Positions 9,201-16,580 of a DNA stretch of 64,000 bases are shown one piece after another. Position 1 is the first letter of the stretch. The number at the start of each line of letters is the position of its first letter. The DNA is from Dendrolimus kikuchii (taxonomy: Eukaryota > Arthropoda > Insecta > Lepidoptera > Lasiocampidae), in the NCBI GenBank assembly GCA_019925095.2, contig CM034401.1:11319338-11383337 (forward strand). The letters run 5' to 3'. The position numbers and the translations under genes were made by a program. The notes beneath the pieces are model-generated. The model was not told where the DNA came from and made no database searches. It saw only the letters and a list, made by a program, of their open reading frames with translations.

Positions 9201-11845
9201 AGGTGACAGTAACCAATTTCCATCATAGTTGGGCTGTCAGCTTGTCTATTGTGCTTCAGCAATAAAAAAAAAAATGTATTTTCCTTACATAGAAAATAAA
9301 AGACTGCATGTTGTTATTACAAATTAGTGAGATAGCAAACAATAACTTAAACTTTTTAATAATAAGTGAGTAGAAGAAATTAAAATAATGCACTAGTTGA
9401 TACTATGAATAAATAAATTGGCACACAAAACTTATACTTACATTGTGTATTCCCAAGCTACGCAAATTATGCTTGTTTTATTGATAGTATGTACATTAGA
9501 AGAAAGTTATGTGAAAGGAAAATGTCATGAGAACTAGAACAGCCAAAGTACTTGGATTAAAAATCACAAGCATTTTTGTGTTTGTACTGACTAATCCCCA
9601 GAGTGACTCCTATTTTAGTTCTGGTATTTAGAGAAAAATATTGAAATATAGTTAACATATATATAGTATTTGAATGCATTGAGAAAGATAAAAAATATTA
9701 AAGCATCTCATACAGCTTCACTTGTGTAAATTATTAATATAATAATCGGCAGATAAACATACACACACATTGTATATCCCTAAATTGAGCAAGTTACACA
9801 TGTGTTGTCGGTAATATACAACGGACTACTCTAAGGCTACTCTGACTCCCAGACCATAGTAAATAATGGAGAAAATTCATTTCCGATATTTACCATATTA
9901 GGAATCGAACCAGAAACTTCTGTGTTGCAGTGAGCTAGGCCGGCAAAGGCTTAGCCTGTTCAACCAAAGAAGCTGTCAAAACTATTACATAATATACAAA
10001 ACGATTTCATTTTCCCAGATAAAAAGTATCCTATTTAGAAACCACATAAATAGGAAATTTCATAATGATCAGTTTCCCAATTCCCAAGGCCATGAAGATT
10101 TAAGAAACAACAGTTAATATGGTAATATTATATATATTAGAAGTATAGGCAGGATGTTTGCAACATAAAATAGGGTTATTTAGTACTAAGTTAATCTATA
10201 AAAAATATGAGAAAAAATATTTTATATTGTAAGTAACTCATAATGTCAATAAAAGATTTTTTAATTATTATAAATATCTAAATCTTACCCAATATTTTTT
10301 TGTCTTTGCTGTAATTGTCTCTTCCAAGTCTCAAAGATATCTTCATCATCATCATCCTTATCACAAACACATAAATTATGAGCATCCTCTGAACTTAAAT
10401 TAGAATGATAGACTGCTGCAGTTACTGGTTTGGGAAACAATGCTGGTGCCAATTTCCTAGGAGGTGCCATATTCATTTGCAATGTATGTGTTATATCATA
10501 ACTATAACTATAATAGAAATTGGTTGAGAGATCAATGGCCAAGAACATTTTTATATATCTCTGTTCATCTGGATGTGGTGGTTTATTACTTTCACTTGGA
10601 ATGTATATTGTAGCAGTATCTTCTATCTTATAAATAGAATGTGAACCGATGGCTGCAATTTTCCTTCTCTTTGTTACTAAGATTATGTAGTATCCTTCAA
10701 GAAATCTGATAAAACCTAAAATATATTAATAATTGTACTATAGCTTACTTTTTAGTTCTTGCTATTCAATGAACTAGTGATACACTACAAAATTTAAATA
10801 TCCATAATGAACACTAAATAATTTTGTTACGTTATCAACAGAGTCACCCTATAACTTTAGCATATAAAAGTATACTTATGTGCACTTGTAAAAACAGATG
10901 AATGATTATATCAAGGGCTTCATAACAAATGGGTGTACAGACAAAAGTACAGTTTTACACAAGGGACAAAATTGTGAATAAAAAAAGCTAGTTGATTGTA
11001 TAAGGCTGAAATTTGGAATACCCTTCTTTTTAGGTACAACTGGTAAGACTTTCTAAATTGTAACATGCATAGTTTTTAGTAAACAACAAAAAACATGGCA
11101 TTTTTGTGTATACACCTATATGTTATGAAGCCCTCAATATCATAAAAACATGTATAGACAAGTATATTTTTATGTTGTTTTCTGGTTATTCAATAACAAT
11201 GCTAGGAAATAACAAGGCAATTTCACTCTCTTCAAGAACTATAGACTAGAGTGATACACTGATCTCACTCTAATTTCTTCCTTCAGCAATACTATAGTTG
11301 CTCCAGTAATGCACACAGTTTTACAAATTTAGACCCAAATTAGCTATATTAGAATAAACTACCACAACATTTTAAGCAAAATACTTGCTAGAATTATTTT
11401 GGAATTTATAATAAACACAATCAGTTTTAGAATTTTATTTAAATAATAATATTATTAGGGTTCCTTACCAACAATTCCAAAAGCAGAAACTAGTTTATTT
11501 AAGCCAGAATTCCTCCCAGCTCTATTACCAAAACCAATCATGTTTAACAGTTGATGAATTTCCTGTTTGTTATATTCCACTTTGTCGTCAACTAATATAA
11601 GTTCTTTTGGATCTGTCCGATCAATTTTCAGGACACGAAATCTTGTTTGAGTGTTATTTGAACCAATTAAGTAGAATCTCTGAAATAATATCATGTATAA
11701 AAAAAATTGACTAGATTCTAAAGAACTATTTTTCTGATAAATTAAACTCGATAATGTTGATAAATCTTACCGCTTTGGTTTCGTATAGAGCTATCCGTTG
11801 AATAGAACTAATAATGGGATGAAACATCACACTTTGCTTAGACAT
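1..11845 (-). CDS. FIG4: FIG4/SAC3 polyphosphoinositide phosphatase, 10 exons, 3' end off the window
   Basis: Sac-domain lipid phosphatase. The family removes the 5-phosphate of PI(3,5)P2 on endolysosomal membranes as part of the PIKfyve-VAC14-FIG4 complex. Coding exons on the minus strand, 5' to 3': 11771-11845, 11469-11679, 10289-10715, 8613-8933 (or 8930), 6579-6917, 5545-5743, 4055-4188, 3487-3714, 2414-2606 and 1-42 (partial). All introns are GT-AG and the exon phases fit without a break: 2127 nt or 709 codons, plus 14 in the last partial exon. The protein shows, in order, an N-terminal Sac region ([16 protein letters not shown]), [22 protein letters not shown], the [11 protein letters not shown] motif, and the CX5R catalytic loop [12 protein letters not shown] at about residues 500-511. 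After it come [20 protein letters not shown] and the [12 protein letters not shown] and FLGLF motifs. Human FIG4 is about 907 residues, so roughly 180 C-terminal residues are missing. Identity is from recalled family motifs. No break is seen in the coding exons. Confidence 0.96.
203..262. repeat. TA/TG microsatellite
   Basis: Interrupted then pure TA repeat inside Helitron A copy 1. It produces the IYIYIY open frame on the plus strand, which is not a gene. Confidence 0.95.
477..610. repeat. 9-bp minisatellite in Helitron A copy 1
   Basis: About 15 diverged units of TTTGTCCGA/ATTGTCCGA. It is the opposite-strand counterpart of the larger GGACAAATC array at 17951-18408, which lies in the inverted family A copy. 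Confidence 0.85.
646..1204 (+). pseudogene. C-terminal end of R1-clade ORF2 (reverse transcriptase protein)
   Basis: About 186 codons open to a TAA at 1202-1204. The frame includes [20 protein letters not shown] and [19 protein letters not shown], a CX2CX9HX4C zinc knuckle. It ends with a basic, arginine-rich tail. This is the standard C-terminus of R1-clade LINE ORF2 downstream of the RT domain. Endonuclease and RT are lost by 5' truncation. The ATG at 644 straddles the target-site duplication, so it is not the protein's own start. Confidence 0.88.
646..1665 (+). mobile_element. 5'-truncated R1-clade LINE with 15-bp TSD
   Basis: GC-rich insert ending in a run of A at 1652-1665. It is flanked by direct repeats agacgggggatagat at 631-645 and 1666-1680 (14 or 15 bp, as the tail A is ambiguous). 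The inverted Helitron A copy at about 17.9 kb has the same sequence without the insert, which gives an empty site. It carries the end of ORF2 and about 450 bp of 3' UTR. Confidence 0.93.
2085..2345 (+). repeat. Degenerate Helitron-like fragment
   Basis: Contains gataaaaagtaccctaa, cccgggatataagctaactc and tcgagtttcatttagttttc, the body motifs of the lepidopteran non-autonomous Helitrons seen elsewhere here (compare 14588-14760). Ends are not definable. Confidence 0.5.
2414..2606 (-). CDS. FIG4: FIG4 exon 9
   Basis: Encodes [60 protein letters not shown] and FEFK. It corresponds to the TYWWTPEVIKHLPLP and RPYELSSFDDTF regions of the vertebrate protein. The acceptor is TATACAG|A and the donor AAG|GTACGA, phase 0. 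Confidence 0.92.
2607..3486. other. FIG4 intron 8, nothing recognised
   Basis: AT-rich intron between exons 8 and 9. I see no exon and no clearly recognisable transposon. Confidence 0.6.
3487..3714 (-). CDS. FIG4: FIG4 exon 8
   Basis: Encodes [60 protein letters not shown] and [15 protein letters not shown]. This is the end of the Sac domain and the start of the C-terminal region. The acceptor is ATTCCAG|GAT and the donor AACAG|GTAAGC. Confidence 0.94.
4055..4188 (-). CDS. FIG4: FIG4 exon 7
   Basis: Encodes [40 protein letters not shown] and QLVHR. It continues the Sac core after the catalytic loop. The acceptor is TTTTAG|CTC and the donor AG|GTATGA, phase 2. Confidence 0.94.
4308..4996 (+). 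pseudogene. C-terminal part of LINE reverse transcriptase protein
   Basis: Open frame of about 228 codons: [21 protein letters not shown], then [19 protein letters not shown], then [32 protein letters not shown] and [20 protein letters not shown]. These are the thumb and C-terminal motifs found after the RT domain in RTE-like and related LINEs. The palm with the catalytic YADD is absent. The clade is inferred from motifs and the tetranucleotide tail. The ATG at 4292 lies in flanking DNA, so it is not genuine. Confidence 0.8.
4308..5017 (+). mobile_element. LINE (RTE-like?) copy 1, 5'-truncated, (TATG)n tail, 10-bp TSD
   Basis: TSD tgtactaata at 4298-4307 and 5018-5027. The insert ends in a TATG repeat rather than poly(A). 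It is the longest intact-frame copy of a family with at least seven copies in this window. It lies in FIG4 intron 6 in antisense orientation to the gene. Confidence 0.9.
5286..5493 (-). mobile_element. Helitron-like non-autonomous element (minus)
   Basis: Begins ACTAGCTGTCCCGGCAGATG on the plus strand (the reverse complement ends in CTAG|T). The body holds ccacctaccgggt and aaaatcggtcaagtagttt, typical of a widespread lepidopteran Helitron-derived repeat. In FIG4 intron 6. Confidence 0.55.
5545..5743 (-). CDS. FIG4: FIG4 exon 6 (catalytic CX5R loop)
   Basis: Encodes [20 protein letters not shown] and then [43 protein letters not shown] carries the Sac-family CX5R(T/S) signature, with the nucleophilic cysteine at about residue 502. 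The acceptor is TTTTAG|A and the donor CAG|GTATGC, phase 0. Confidence 0.97.
5819..5885. repeat. Perfect 30-bp inverted repeat (hairpin, 7-nt loop)
   Basis: Arms 5819-5848 and 5856-5885 are exact reverse complements around cactaca. The transcript would fold into a long perfect stem in FIG4 intron 5. It has no coding content. Confidence 0.95.
6052..6158 (-). other. Orphan exon-like segment in FIG4 intron 5
   Basis: On the minus strand it is bounded by TTTACAG at the 5' side and G|GTAAGT at the 3' side, with 35 open codons between (includes [19 protein letters not shown]). It does not match any FIG4 region I know. FIG4 exon 5 joins exon 6 in phase without it. It is 107 nt, so inclusion would shift the frame to an early stop. 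Confidence 0.4.
6219..6465 (+). mobile_element. Helitron family B, copy 1
   Basis: Starts TCTTATACTAATATATAAGT and ends gaagtcgcaggcagaatCTAG|T. The body is gctgaagagtttgtttgttt, aatctcaggaactactggtc and gaggaaggctataggctata. About 247 bp, with no protein. In FIG4 intron 5. Other copies are at 50.6-51.7 kb. Confidence 0.8.
6579..6917 (-). CDS. FIG4: FIG4 exon 5
   Basis: Starts with [20 protein letters not shown] and runs through [37 protein letters not shown] and [20 protein letters not shown] to AKVLDK. This is the Sac catalytic core upstream of the CX5R loop. The donor is AA|GTAAGT, phase 2. Confidence 0.95.
7210..8502 (+). mobile_element. Dead Tc1-type DNA transposon with TIRs
   Basis: TA target duplications at 7210-7211 and 8501-8502. 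Terminal inverted repeats begin aactcctttgcaaaaaaaa (left) and, as its reverse complement, cactcctttgcaaaaaaaaa (right). It lies in FIG4 intron 4. About 1.3 kb, the usual length of a Tc1 element. Confidence 0.85.
7547..8241 (+). pseudogene. Degenerate Tc1-type transposase
   Basis: Fragments in shifted frames: [16 protein letters not shown] (first catalytic-region motif), [24 protein letters not shown] sequence, then a decayed HDNARAH-like region and a [20 protein letters not shown] block. The Tc1 DD34E core is recognisable, but several frameshifts and stops make it non-functional. Confidence 0.75.
8613..8933 (-). CDS. FIG4: FIG4 exon 4
   Basis: Encodes [72 protein letters not shown] and [11 protein letters not shown]. 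The acceptor is a tandem CAGCAG. Using the first AG starts the exon at 8933, and using the second starts it at 8930. Both keep frame and differ by one serine. Confidence 0.95.
8960..9270 (-). repeat. LepA dispersed repeat (LINE/SINE tail), copy 1
   Basis: Reads cctgtcgtaagaggcgacaa, ggctaccacc, gtatgccgccataacacctt and so on, ending in gtgcttcagcaataaaaaaaa. An oriented, A-tailed dispersed sequence with no protein. At least six further copies or fragments lie in this window. In FIG4 intron 3. Confidence 0.75.
9271..9729. other. FIG4 intron 3, nothing recognised
   Basis: AT-rich sequence between two retroposons. No exon or repeat identified. Confidence 0.6.
9730..9985 (-). mobile_element. tRNA-derived SINE, minus copy
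   Basis: Reverse complement of the SINE at 59468-59705: the tRNA-like head holds gaatcgaaccagaaactt (inverted B box) and the tail tgtatatccctaaatt. Diverged. In FIG4 intron 3. Confidence 0.75.
10289..10715 (-). CDS. FIG4: FIG4 exon 3
   Basis: Encodes [54 protein letters not shown] and [16 protein letters not shown]. These are typical Sac N-terminal motifs. The 3' half, after [11 protein letters not shown], is an acidic low-complexity linker ([13 protein letters not shown]) that is variable in the family. The donor is GG|GTAAG. Confidence 0.95.
10910..11152. mobile_element. MITE with about 30-bp terminal inverted repeats
   Basis: Left end caagggcttcataacaaatg and right end atatgttatgaagccctcaa are inverted repeats, continuing into (g/a)tgtac or gtgtatacac. 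About 240 bp, non-coding, in FIG4 intron 2. TA-type flanks suggest a Tc1/mariner-mobilised element. Confidence 0.7.
11469..11679 (-). CDS. FIG4: FIG4 exon 2
   Basis: Encodes [20 protein letters not shown] through [12 protein letters not shown], the first part of the Sac N-terminal subdomain. The acceptor is TTTCAG|AGA and the donor GTTG|GTAAGG. It leaves phase 1 and joins exon 3 to give [14 protein letters not shown]. Confidence 0.95.
11771..11845 (-). CDS. FIG4: FIG4 exon 1 (start codon)
   Basis: 25 codons beginning [18 protein letters not shown]. The start is chosen because the segment [16 protein letters not shown] aligns with the N-terminus of known FIG4 proteins and joins in phase to RFYLIGSNN. 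The donor is GCG|GTAAGA. Just before the ATG there is a TTTAG|G sequence that could be a splice acceptor, so an upstream non-coding exon is possible. Confidence 0.92.
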
Positions 11846-12106
11846 CCTAAATAATTCTAATAATATAAATACAAATTAGATTAGATTTATGCAATTATAT
11901 TCCTTATATACACAATTATTATTTAACAAATTTCTCTGTTGGTTTATAAAGACTAAAAAAGTATTTTTAACATCAAAACTTAATTCAAATATAAATATAA
12001 ACTTAAAAATGTTGTGATTATGAAAATGACAGTAAATTACAGCCGTTTATTTATCACTGACTGTCACCACAAATACTATGGATATTACGGATACGTTCCA
12101 CTAGGG
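11846..12106. other. 5' flank of FIG4
   Basis: AT-rich sequence between the FIG4 start codon and the first foldback-element arm. It should hold the 5' UTR and promoter, but I can point to no TATA box or start site with confidence. Confidence 0.3.
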
Positions 12107-13064
12107 ACTAACAACGACCACATTTACGACCTCGATTTTTCCCGTTCCACTTGCTTGCGGACGTTATAATCATAAACGCTGGTGGAACGGGTTATGGAGC
12201 GTTGATGTCATTAATGTCATACGCATTACGCAAATGTCATTGGTTGATATGAAAATTGCGCCTTTTTCAACGTATTGACAAGGGAGAATTAATACTCTGT
12301 GGTCAACGCCCACTTCGACCCACCTTTTGACATGGGTCGTTGTGGGCGTCGTGTGATCGAAAATGATGACTCACTAGTGACGTTTTCGCCACGACCAAAA
12401 CGATCGCGGTCGCCTTGTGGAATGGCTAACTGAGCATTTTGGGCGTTGCGAGCTACAAATGGAACGACCTGCTTGTATACTGTCACTGACTTTATTTAAG
12501 TTTATGGCTTGGCAACTAGGCCTTTAAGCCAGATCTTAGTTTACAATATAGTTTCTTCATTTTCTTAAGCCTATGTGTAGCACAGCTGAACTGTAGGTAA
12601 TCAGCTAGTGCCATTCATCGGAGTTCTTGTAACAACTCAAATACATTTGACTATACAGTTCATATTTCTTACAAAACACATAATTACTACTCAAAAACTA
12701 TCAATATCCTACAACTATTGCTCATTTTAGAGTAATTATACACAGTTTTAGAAAATAAAACTGCACAGCACAATATCTCCTTTCAGTTCCCGCCAAAAAC
12801 TCCCTGAGAGTACAGTAGTAGTTACAGCGCGTTCCATTGGTAGCTTAGCCCAAAATGCTGCGTTAGCCGTTCCGCAAGGCGACCGCGGTCGTTGTGATCG
12901 CGGCGAAACGTCACTAATGATGTCATCATTTTCGATCACAATGCTCACAACGACCCAGGTCAAGAGATGGGTCGAATAACCGTTCCACTTGGGTTTACGA
13001 TTTTAATGCCGTCAAGCAAGTGGAACGGGAAAAATAGCGGACGTGAACGTGGTCATTGCGAGTC
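12107..13064. mobile_element. Foldback-type element with long inverted arms
   Basis: The left arm (12107-about 12480) and right arm (about 12815-13064) are long inverted repeats. Shared blocks include ccgttccacttgctt, aacgatcgcggtcgccttg versus caaggcgaccgcggtcgttg, and aaaatgatgactcactagtg versus its inverse. No transposase. It sits just upstream of FIG4. A related copy is at 54640-55230. Confidence 0.75.
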
Positions 13065-13330
13065 TTTTTTTATTTTTTATTGCAAGAGTTCAACAGACAG
13101 GCAGACGGTCCACTTGATCGAGAGCGGTTACCATCGCCTATAGACATTTGCAACACCAAAGGTGCTACAAATGCGCTGCTGCTCTCTTAAGGGAGACTGG
13201 AACCTGGTCACTAATGCCGGAACACAACTCAAGGTTGTTATGGTGATATACTTTATACCAAGGGTGGTAGCCATCCAGTCGGGCAAATACCCTACCACCT
13301 GGTTGTGGATTGTTTTTTCGCCTTATTTTG
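13065..13330 (+). repeat. LepA repeat, copy 2 (tail at the left)
   Basis: Begins with the T-rich inverse of the A tail (ttttttattgcaagagttca). It continues ggttaccatcgcctatagac, tttgcaacaccaaaggtgct and ggtggtagccatccagtcgg. About 90% similar by eye to 21667-21964. As an A-tailed retroposon its sense strand is minus. Confidence 0.8.
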
Positions 13331-13429
13331 AAATTGAAATTTTGAAATCGTACTCTTTCTCCGTTCCTGCCCGGATGTCTCTAATGGAACGTAGACTATA
13401 ATATGTGCTCAATCTTCTTCTGTTCAATT

Positions 13430-13730
13430 CAATTCAATTTTGTCTTGGCCCAGTTTTTGCATTCAGCAAACCAGAGTTGCCCCAAAGTAAAATACCATAG
13501 GACATGATACTATGAAAGTAACTAAAATAAACTAATCTAGTGGTCTCTTCATCAGTGAACTGCCGAACTCTTCAGACGGCGTACGCAGCAGAACTAGTAA
13601 GTTTACCTGAGACTAGATATATGAGTGCCCCATTAGAGCGTCTGATCTAGGTTAATGCCTAAGAATACAGGTGAATCTGCGAGGTTAAGCCGAGTGTGGA
13701 TAAGAATAATACAAACATAGTATTCTGAAT
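13430..13730 (-). pseudogene. LINE reverse transcriptase relic (jockey/CR1-like)
   Basis: On the minus strand the decayed frames read GKLTSSAAYAVRRVRQFTDE, ETTRLVYFSYFHSIMSYGIL and LWGNSGLLNAKTG. The YFHSIMSYGILLWG motif is the typical post-palm region of jockey/CR1-type RTs. Stops and frameshifts are present and the copy is truncated at both ends. Confidence 0.75.
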
Positions 13731-13921
13731 TTTTAAATGAATTTGAAATTTTACATTGGGCATAACAAACTAAACACATATATTAAGACCCAAACCCAGC
13801 AAAAACCAACTGCCAGACTTCAAGACACTGTGAGCTTTTTCTGCATGCACTGGAACACAAATCAACTTGATTGTCAATTTCTCTTTTAATTTTATCTCCC
13901 ACCCATTTTAATATCAAATAA

Positions 13922-14249
13922 AACCAGAGCTTTCCCCGCGGCTACGCCGCATGAAAAACCTTGGGTAGTAGCTTTATGTTACTTAAATAAAAATTAAATT
14001 AGGTTTTATAAATATGTAAATCTTACAATACTTTAGTTTCTTGTTCAATTCACTACAATTGCTAAGTCACTATAGTGTAGACAACTGAACAGCAAAACAT
14101 AAAGAATAATACGTAAAAAATGACATGTGGGCAACATGACAACGTGATTGTTATTGAATTACAGCGATTGTGGTCTATTATCTATATCGCAATTGCAGCG
14201 TCATCATTTTTCCTAAGCCGTCTATTTCACAAAAACGACTTATTTACCG
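13922..14249 (-). repeat. Degenerate Helitron-like fragment
   Basis: Starts near ccagagctttccccgcggct, the inverse of the GC hairpin plus CTCTAG end (decayed to CTCTGG). It is followed by gcaattgcagcgtcatcatt and the agataaaaagtattct motif that served as target for the next insertion. Confidence 0.5.
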
Positions 14250-14265
14250 AGATAAAAAGTATTCT

Positions 14266-14586
14266 TTTTTTTCTAATGCGCGGGGGGAATACATTTCGTA
14301 CCATACTGAGTTAGTCTGAGTTCCTCTCGGCTGTGGGGGTTGGAGCCGGACCGCGGCGATAACCGCCGCGCAGCGTGTGCGAAGATTCTAGGCGGAACCA
14401 AGTACTCCGCTAAAGCTAAACCCTCGGCCCATACCCGACGCTTGTGTGGAAGAACATGTAATGACGAGCGAAGCTACACCCATTGTTCAACCGCGCAACA
14501 AGCTTAGGTCACCCCGGGATGCAGAGTGACCCACTTCACCAACAGAGGCTGGACCCGTCGTATCCCCACGATGCGCGAACACCTGA
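14266..14586 (-). mobile_element. GC-rich LINE 3'-UTR insertion with 16-bp TSD
   Basis: TSD agataaaaagtattct at 14250-14265 and 14587-14602. On the minus strand the insert ends in a short A-rich tail. GC-rich with no open frame, it resembles the 3' UTR of R1-type LINEs in composition only, so the family is not identified. Confidence 0.75.
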
Positions 14587-14602
14587 AGATAAAAAGTATT
14601 CT

Positions 14603-14774
14603 AATTGTTGACTCGGGTTATAAGCCAGTACTATGTCGAATTTCATTCATATACGTTGTAGTTTAAAAAAAATGCGATCGCAGCGCCATCTTTTTCGCTA
14701 TTTTCGTTTATCCCGTGAAAAAGACAAAAATTCTAAAAAATGCATTTTCGGAATGCCCAGATCCGCATTATCTC
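14603..14774. repeat. Continuation of the interrupted Helitron-like repeat
   Basis: Carries aattgttgactcgggttata, agccagtactatgtcgaatt and gcgatcgcagcgccatcttt. It is contiguous with 13922-14249 once the GC-rich insert is removed. Confidence 0.5.
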
Positions 14775-14782
14775 CCCTGATT

Positions 14783-15381
14783 CAGTGGCGTAACTATGGG
14801 GGGCGGCCCGCACCGGGTGTCACCCACTTAGGGGTGACATCCGACCGTGAACATCAGTTATAGTGCCACCTATAAAAATTCGTAAAACTGTGGCAATTTG
14901 CATAACCGCCTTGGCTACCACCCCTGGTCTAAACTATGTCACCATAACAACCATGAGTTGTGTTCTGGCATTTGTGATCAGGTTCCAGTCTCCCTTAAGA
15001 GAGCAGCAGCGCATTTGTAGCACCTTTGGTGTTGCAAATGTCTATAGGCGATGGTAACCGCTTTCCATCAAGTAGGCCGTCTGTCTGTCTGCTGAGCTCC
15101 TGCAATGAAAAAATAAAATAAAAAATGAAACAACACAAAATATAGATTTCGATGACGTGATTTCGGAGTTTGCAAGCGTGAAAGCTAGAAGGAACAAATT
15201 TAATTTTTTTGTTCACTAGATTCCTTTCACATAATATATAAATATTATTTGTAATACTCGTATTATAATAAAACGTAAATTATTATTACTTTTCTTTTTT
15301 ATTTTAACAGTTTTGATTGAGTTTAGGGGATGTCACCTACAATATCCGCCCCGGGTGCCACCCATGCTAGCTACGCAACTG
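14783..15381. mobile_element. Non-autonomous hAT-type element with 8-bp TSD
   Basis: TSD ccctgatt at 14775-14782 and 15382-15389. Termini CAGTGGCGTAACTA and TAGCTACGCAACTG are imperfect inverted repeats, followed by inverted GC-rich blocks (caccgggtgtcaccc and ccccgggtgccaccc). 8-bp TSD plus a CAG(T)GGCGTA terminus fits the hAT superfamily. It contains a LepA copy and no transposase. Confidence 0.8.
14890..15113 (-). repeat. LepA repeat, copy 3, nested in the hAT element
   Basis: Reads ggctaccacccctggtctaa, ccatgagttgtgttctggca, tttggtgttgcaaatgtcta and tctgctgagctcctgcaatg, then an A-rich tail. It inserted after the hAT element. Confidence 0.8.
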
Positions 15382-15490
15382 CCCTGATTTACTCACATTT
15401 TTAAACGCAATGTACGTACAAACTCGAACTATTTACATATTTATTATAGTATAGATAGATAGATATAGATATACTCGTAGATATAGATTA

Positions 15491-16298
15491 CGAGAGTTTT
15501 CCCCGCGGCCGAGCCGCGAGTCAAACTCAAGTGCGTGCCTCTAGTTTAAAGAGCAAGCATTAATACAGGTTATATGATGGTCACATGCCACATTGTATTA
15601 AATTTTTATATTAGTGCTATTTGCCCCCGGAAGATTCACTTCATTTTATATTGTAAACTATCCTATCTCCCGGGAAAAAAGTATCTATACCCGTTTTCAG
15701 TATTAAAAATACATACATACATACATAACTTCACGCCTTGCGGGGTAGGCACGGACAACAGAGCGCCATTTAGGCTTATTCTTACACACCTCACTTGCTT
15801 CTTTCACATTCATAACTTTTGTCATGCACACTCGTCTGTTCTTAAGGCTCCTGACATCACCTTCTGCTAGTACACGATCAATTTGATCATGGAAGGTGTG
15901 TCGTGGTCTTCCACGACTTCTGCATCCATCCACTTTTGCATTGTATATCTGTTTAGTCATTCTTTCATCATGCATTCTTTCCACATGTTATTAAAAATAC
16001 ATATGTACAATATTACAGCAAATGCGATCCAGTACTCCAGTAGTTTTTCCGTGAAAGTGTATAACAGATACACCGAATTATTATCGCATTTTTTATAGAT
16101 GACCAATTTTTATACCTGTAAACTTGAGAAATTATTGGTTTCCCCTACAAACTTTCATGCCCTATTTCAACCCGTTCTATAATTGGCCAAAATGATCAAA
16201 ATTACGTCACAAAAAAAAAACAAAACCTATACCTATCCTACTTTCTGGGAGAACTTGTACATAAATTTATCTCAAAATCTATCCCTTTTTCCGGAATG
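15491..16298 (-). mobile_element. Helitron family A, copy 2 (truncated, interrupted by a LINE)
   Basis: The left end has the inverted 3' terminus (cgagagttttccccgcggcc, CTAG decayed to CTCG). The body matches copy 1 (gctctttaaac, ccggaagattcactt, ctatctcccggg, gattggtttcccctacaaac) up to tatccctttttccggaatg. The 5' half is missing and a MITE abuts it at 16301. Confidence 0.75.
15716..15988 (-). mobile_element. LINE (RTE-like?) copy 2, nested in Helitron A, 15-bp TSD
   Basis: TSD tattaaaaatacata ends at 15715 (left) and lies at 15989-16003 (right). On the minus strand it encodes only the last part of the protein ([19 protein letters not shown] through [15 protein letters not shown]) and the (TATG)n tail. 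A 9-nt deletion lies at the ELA codons. Confidence 0.9.
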
Positions 16299-16300
16299 AA

Positions 16301-16499
16301 ACACTTAACATCTTTGTCTAGTGTGATCACGGCTACTGAAAAGTGGTCGAAACGTCGGACGTCAAGTTTAGTATTTTTTTAAGTGTTCACGAGTAGTACA
16401 TATAATGAAAGCAACGTTTGAACGGTTGTAAGCGCGGCATTTTATTTCAACCTTTACGTCACAGTAGCCGTGATCACGGAAGACAAAGATGTCAAGTGT
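16301..16499. mobile_element. MITE with 38-bp inverted repeats
   Basis: Arms 16301-16338 and 16462-16499 (acacttaacatctttgtcta against its inverse) differ at about four positions. The centre contains ggtcgaaacgtcggacgtca. 199 bp, non-coding. Confidence 0.8.
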
Positions 16500-16506
16500 C
16501 AATGAG

Positions 16507-16580
16507 TAATGTTATTTAGCATAGCTAGTAGGGATGCTAAATAACATTAGTAATTAGAGGTAGGGATTCCCTACCCCTAA
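16507..16580. repeat. Two adjacent palindromes
   Basis: A perfect 16-bp inverted repeat (taatgttatttagcat, arms 16507-16522 and 16534-16549) is followed at once by a near-perfect palindrome around ggtagggattccctacc. Origin unknown. Confidence 0.85.

Noticed and set aside
12289..12963. Frames inside the foldback arms
   Set aside because: Similar short frames arise on both arms because the arms are inverted copies. No transposase motif is present.
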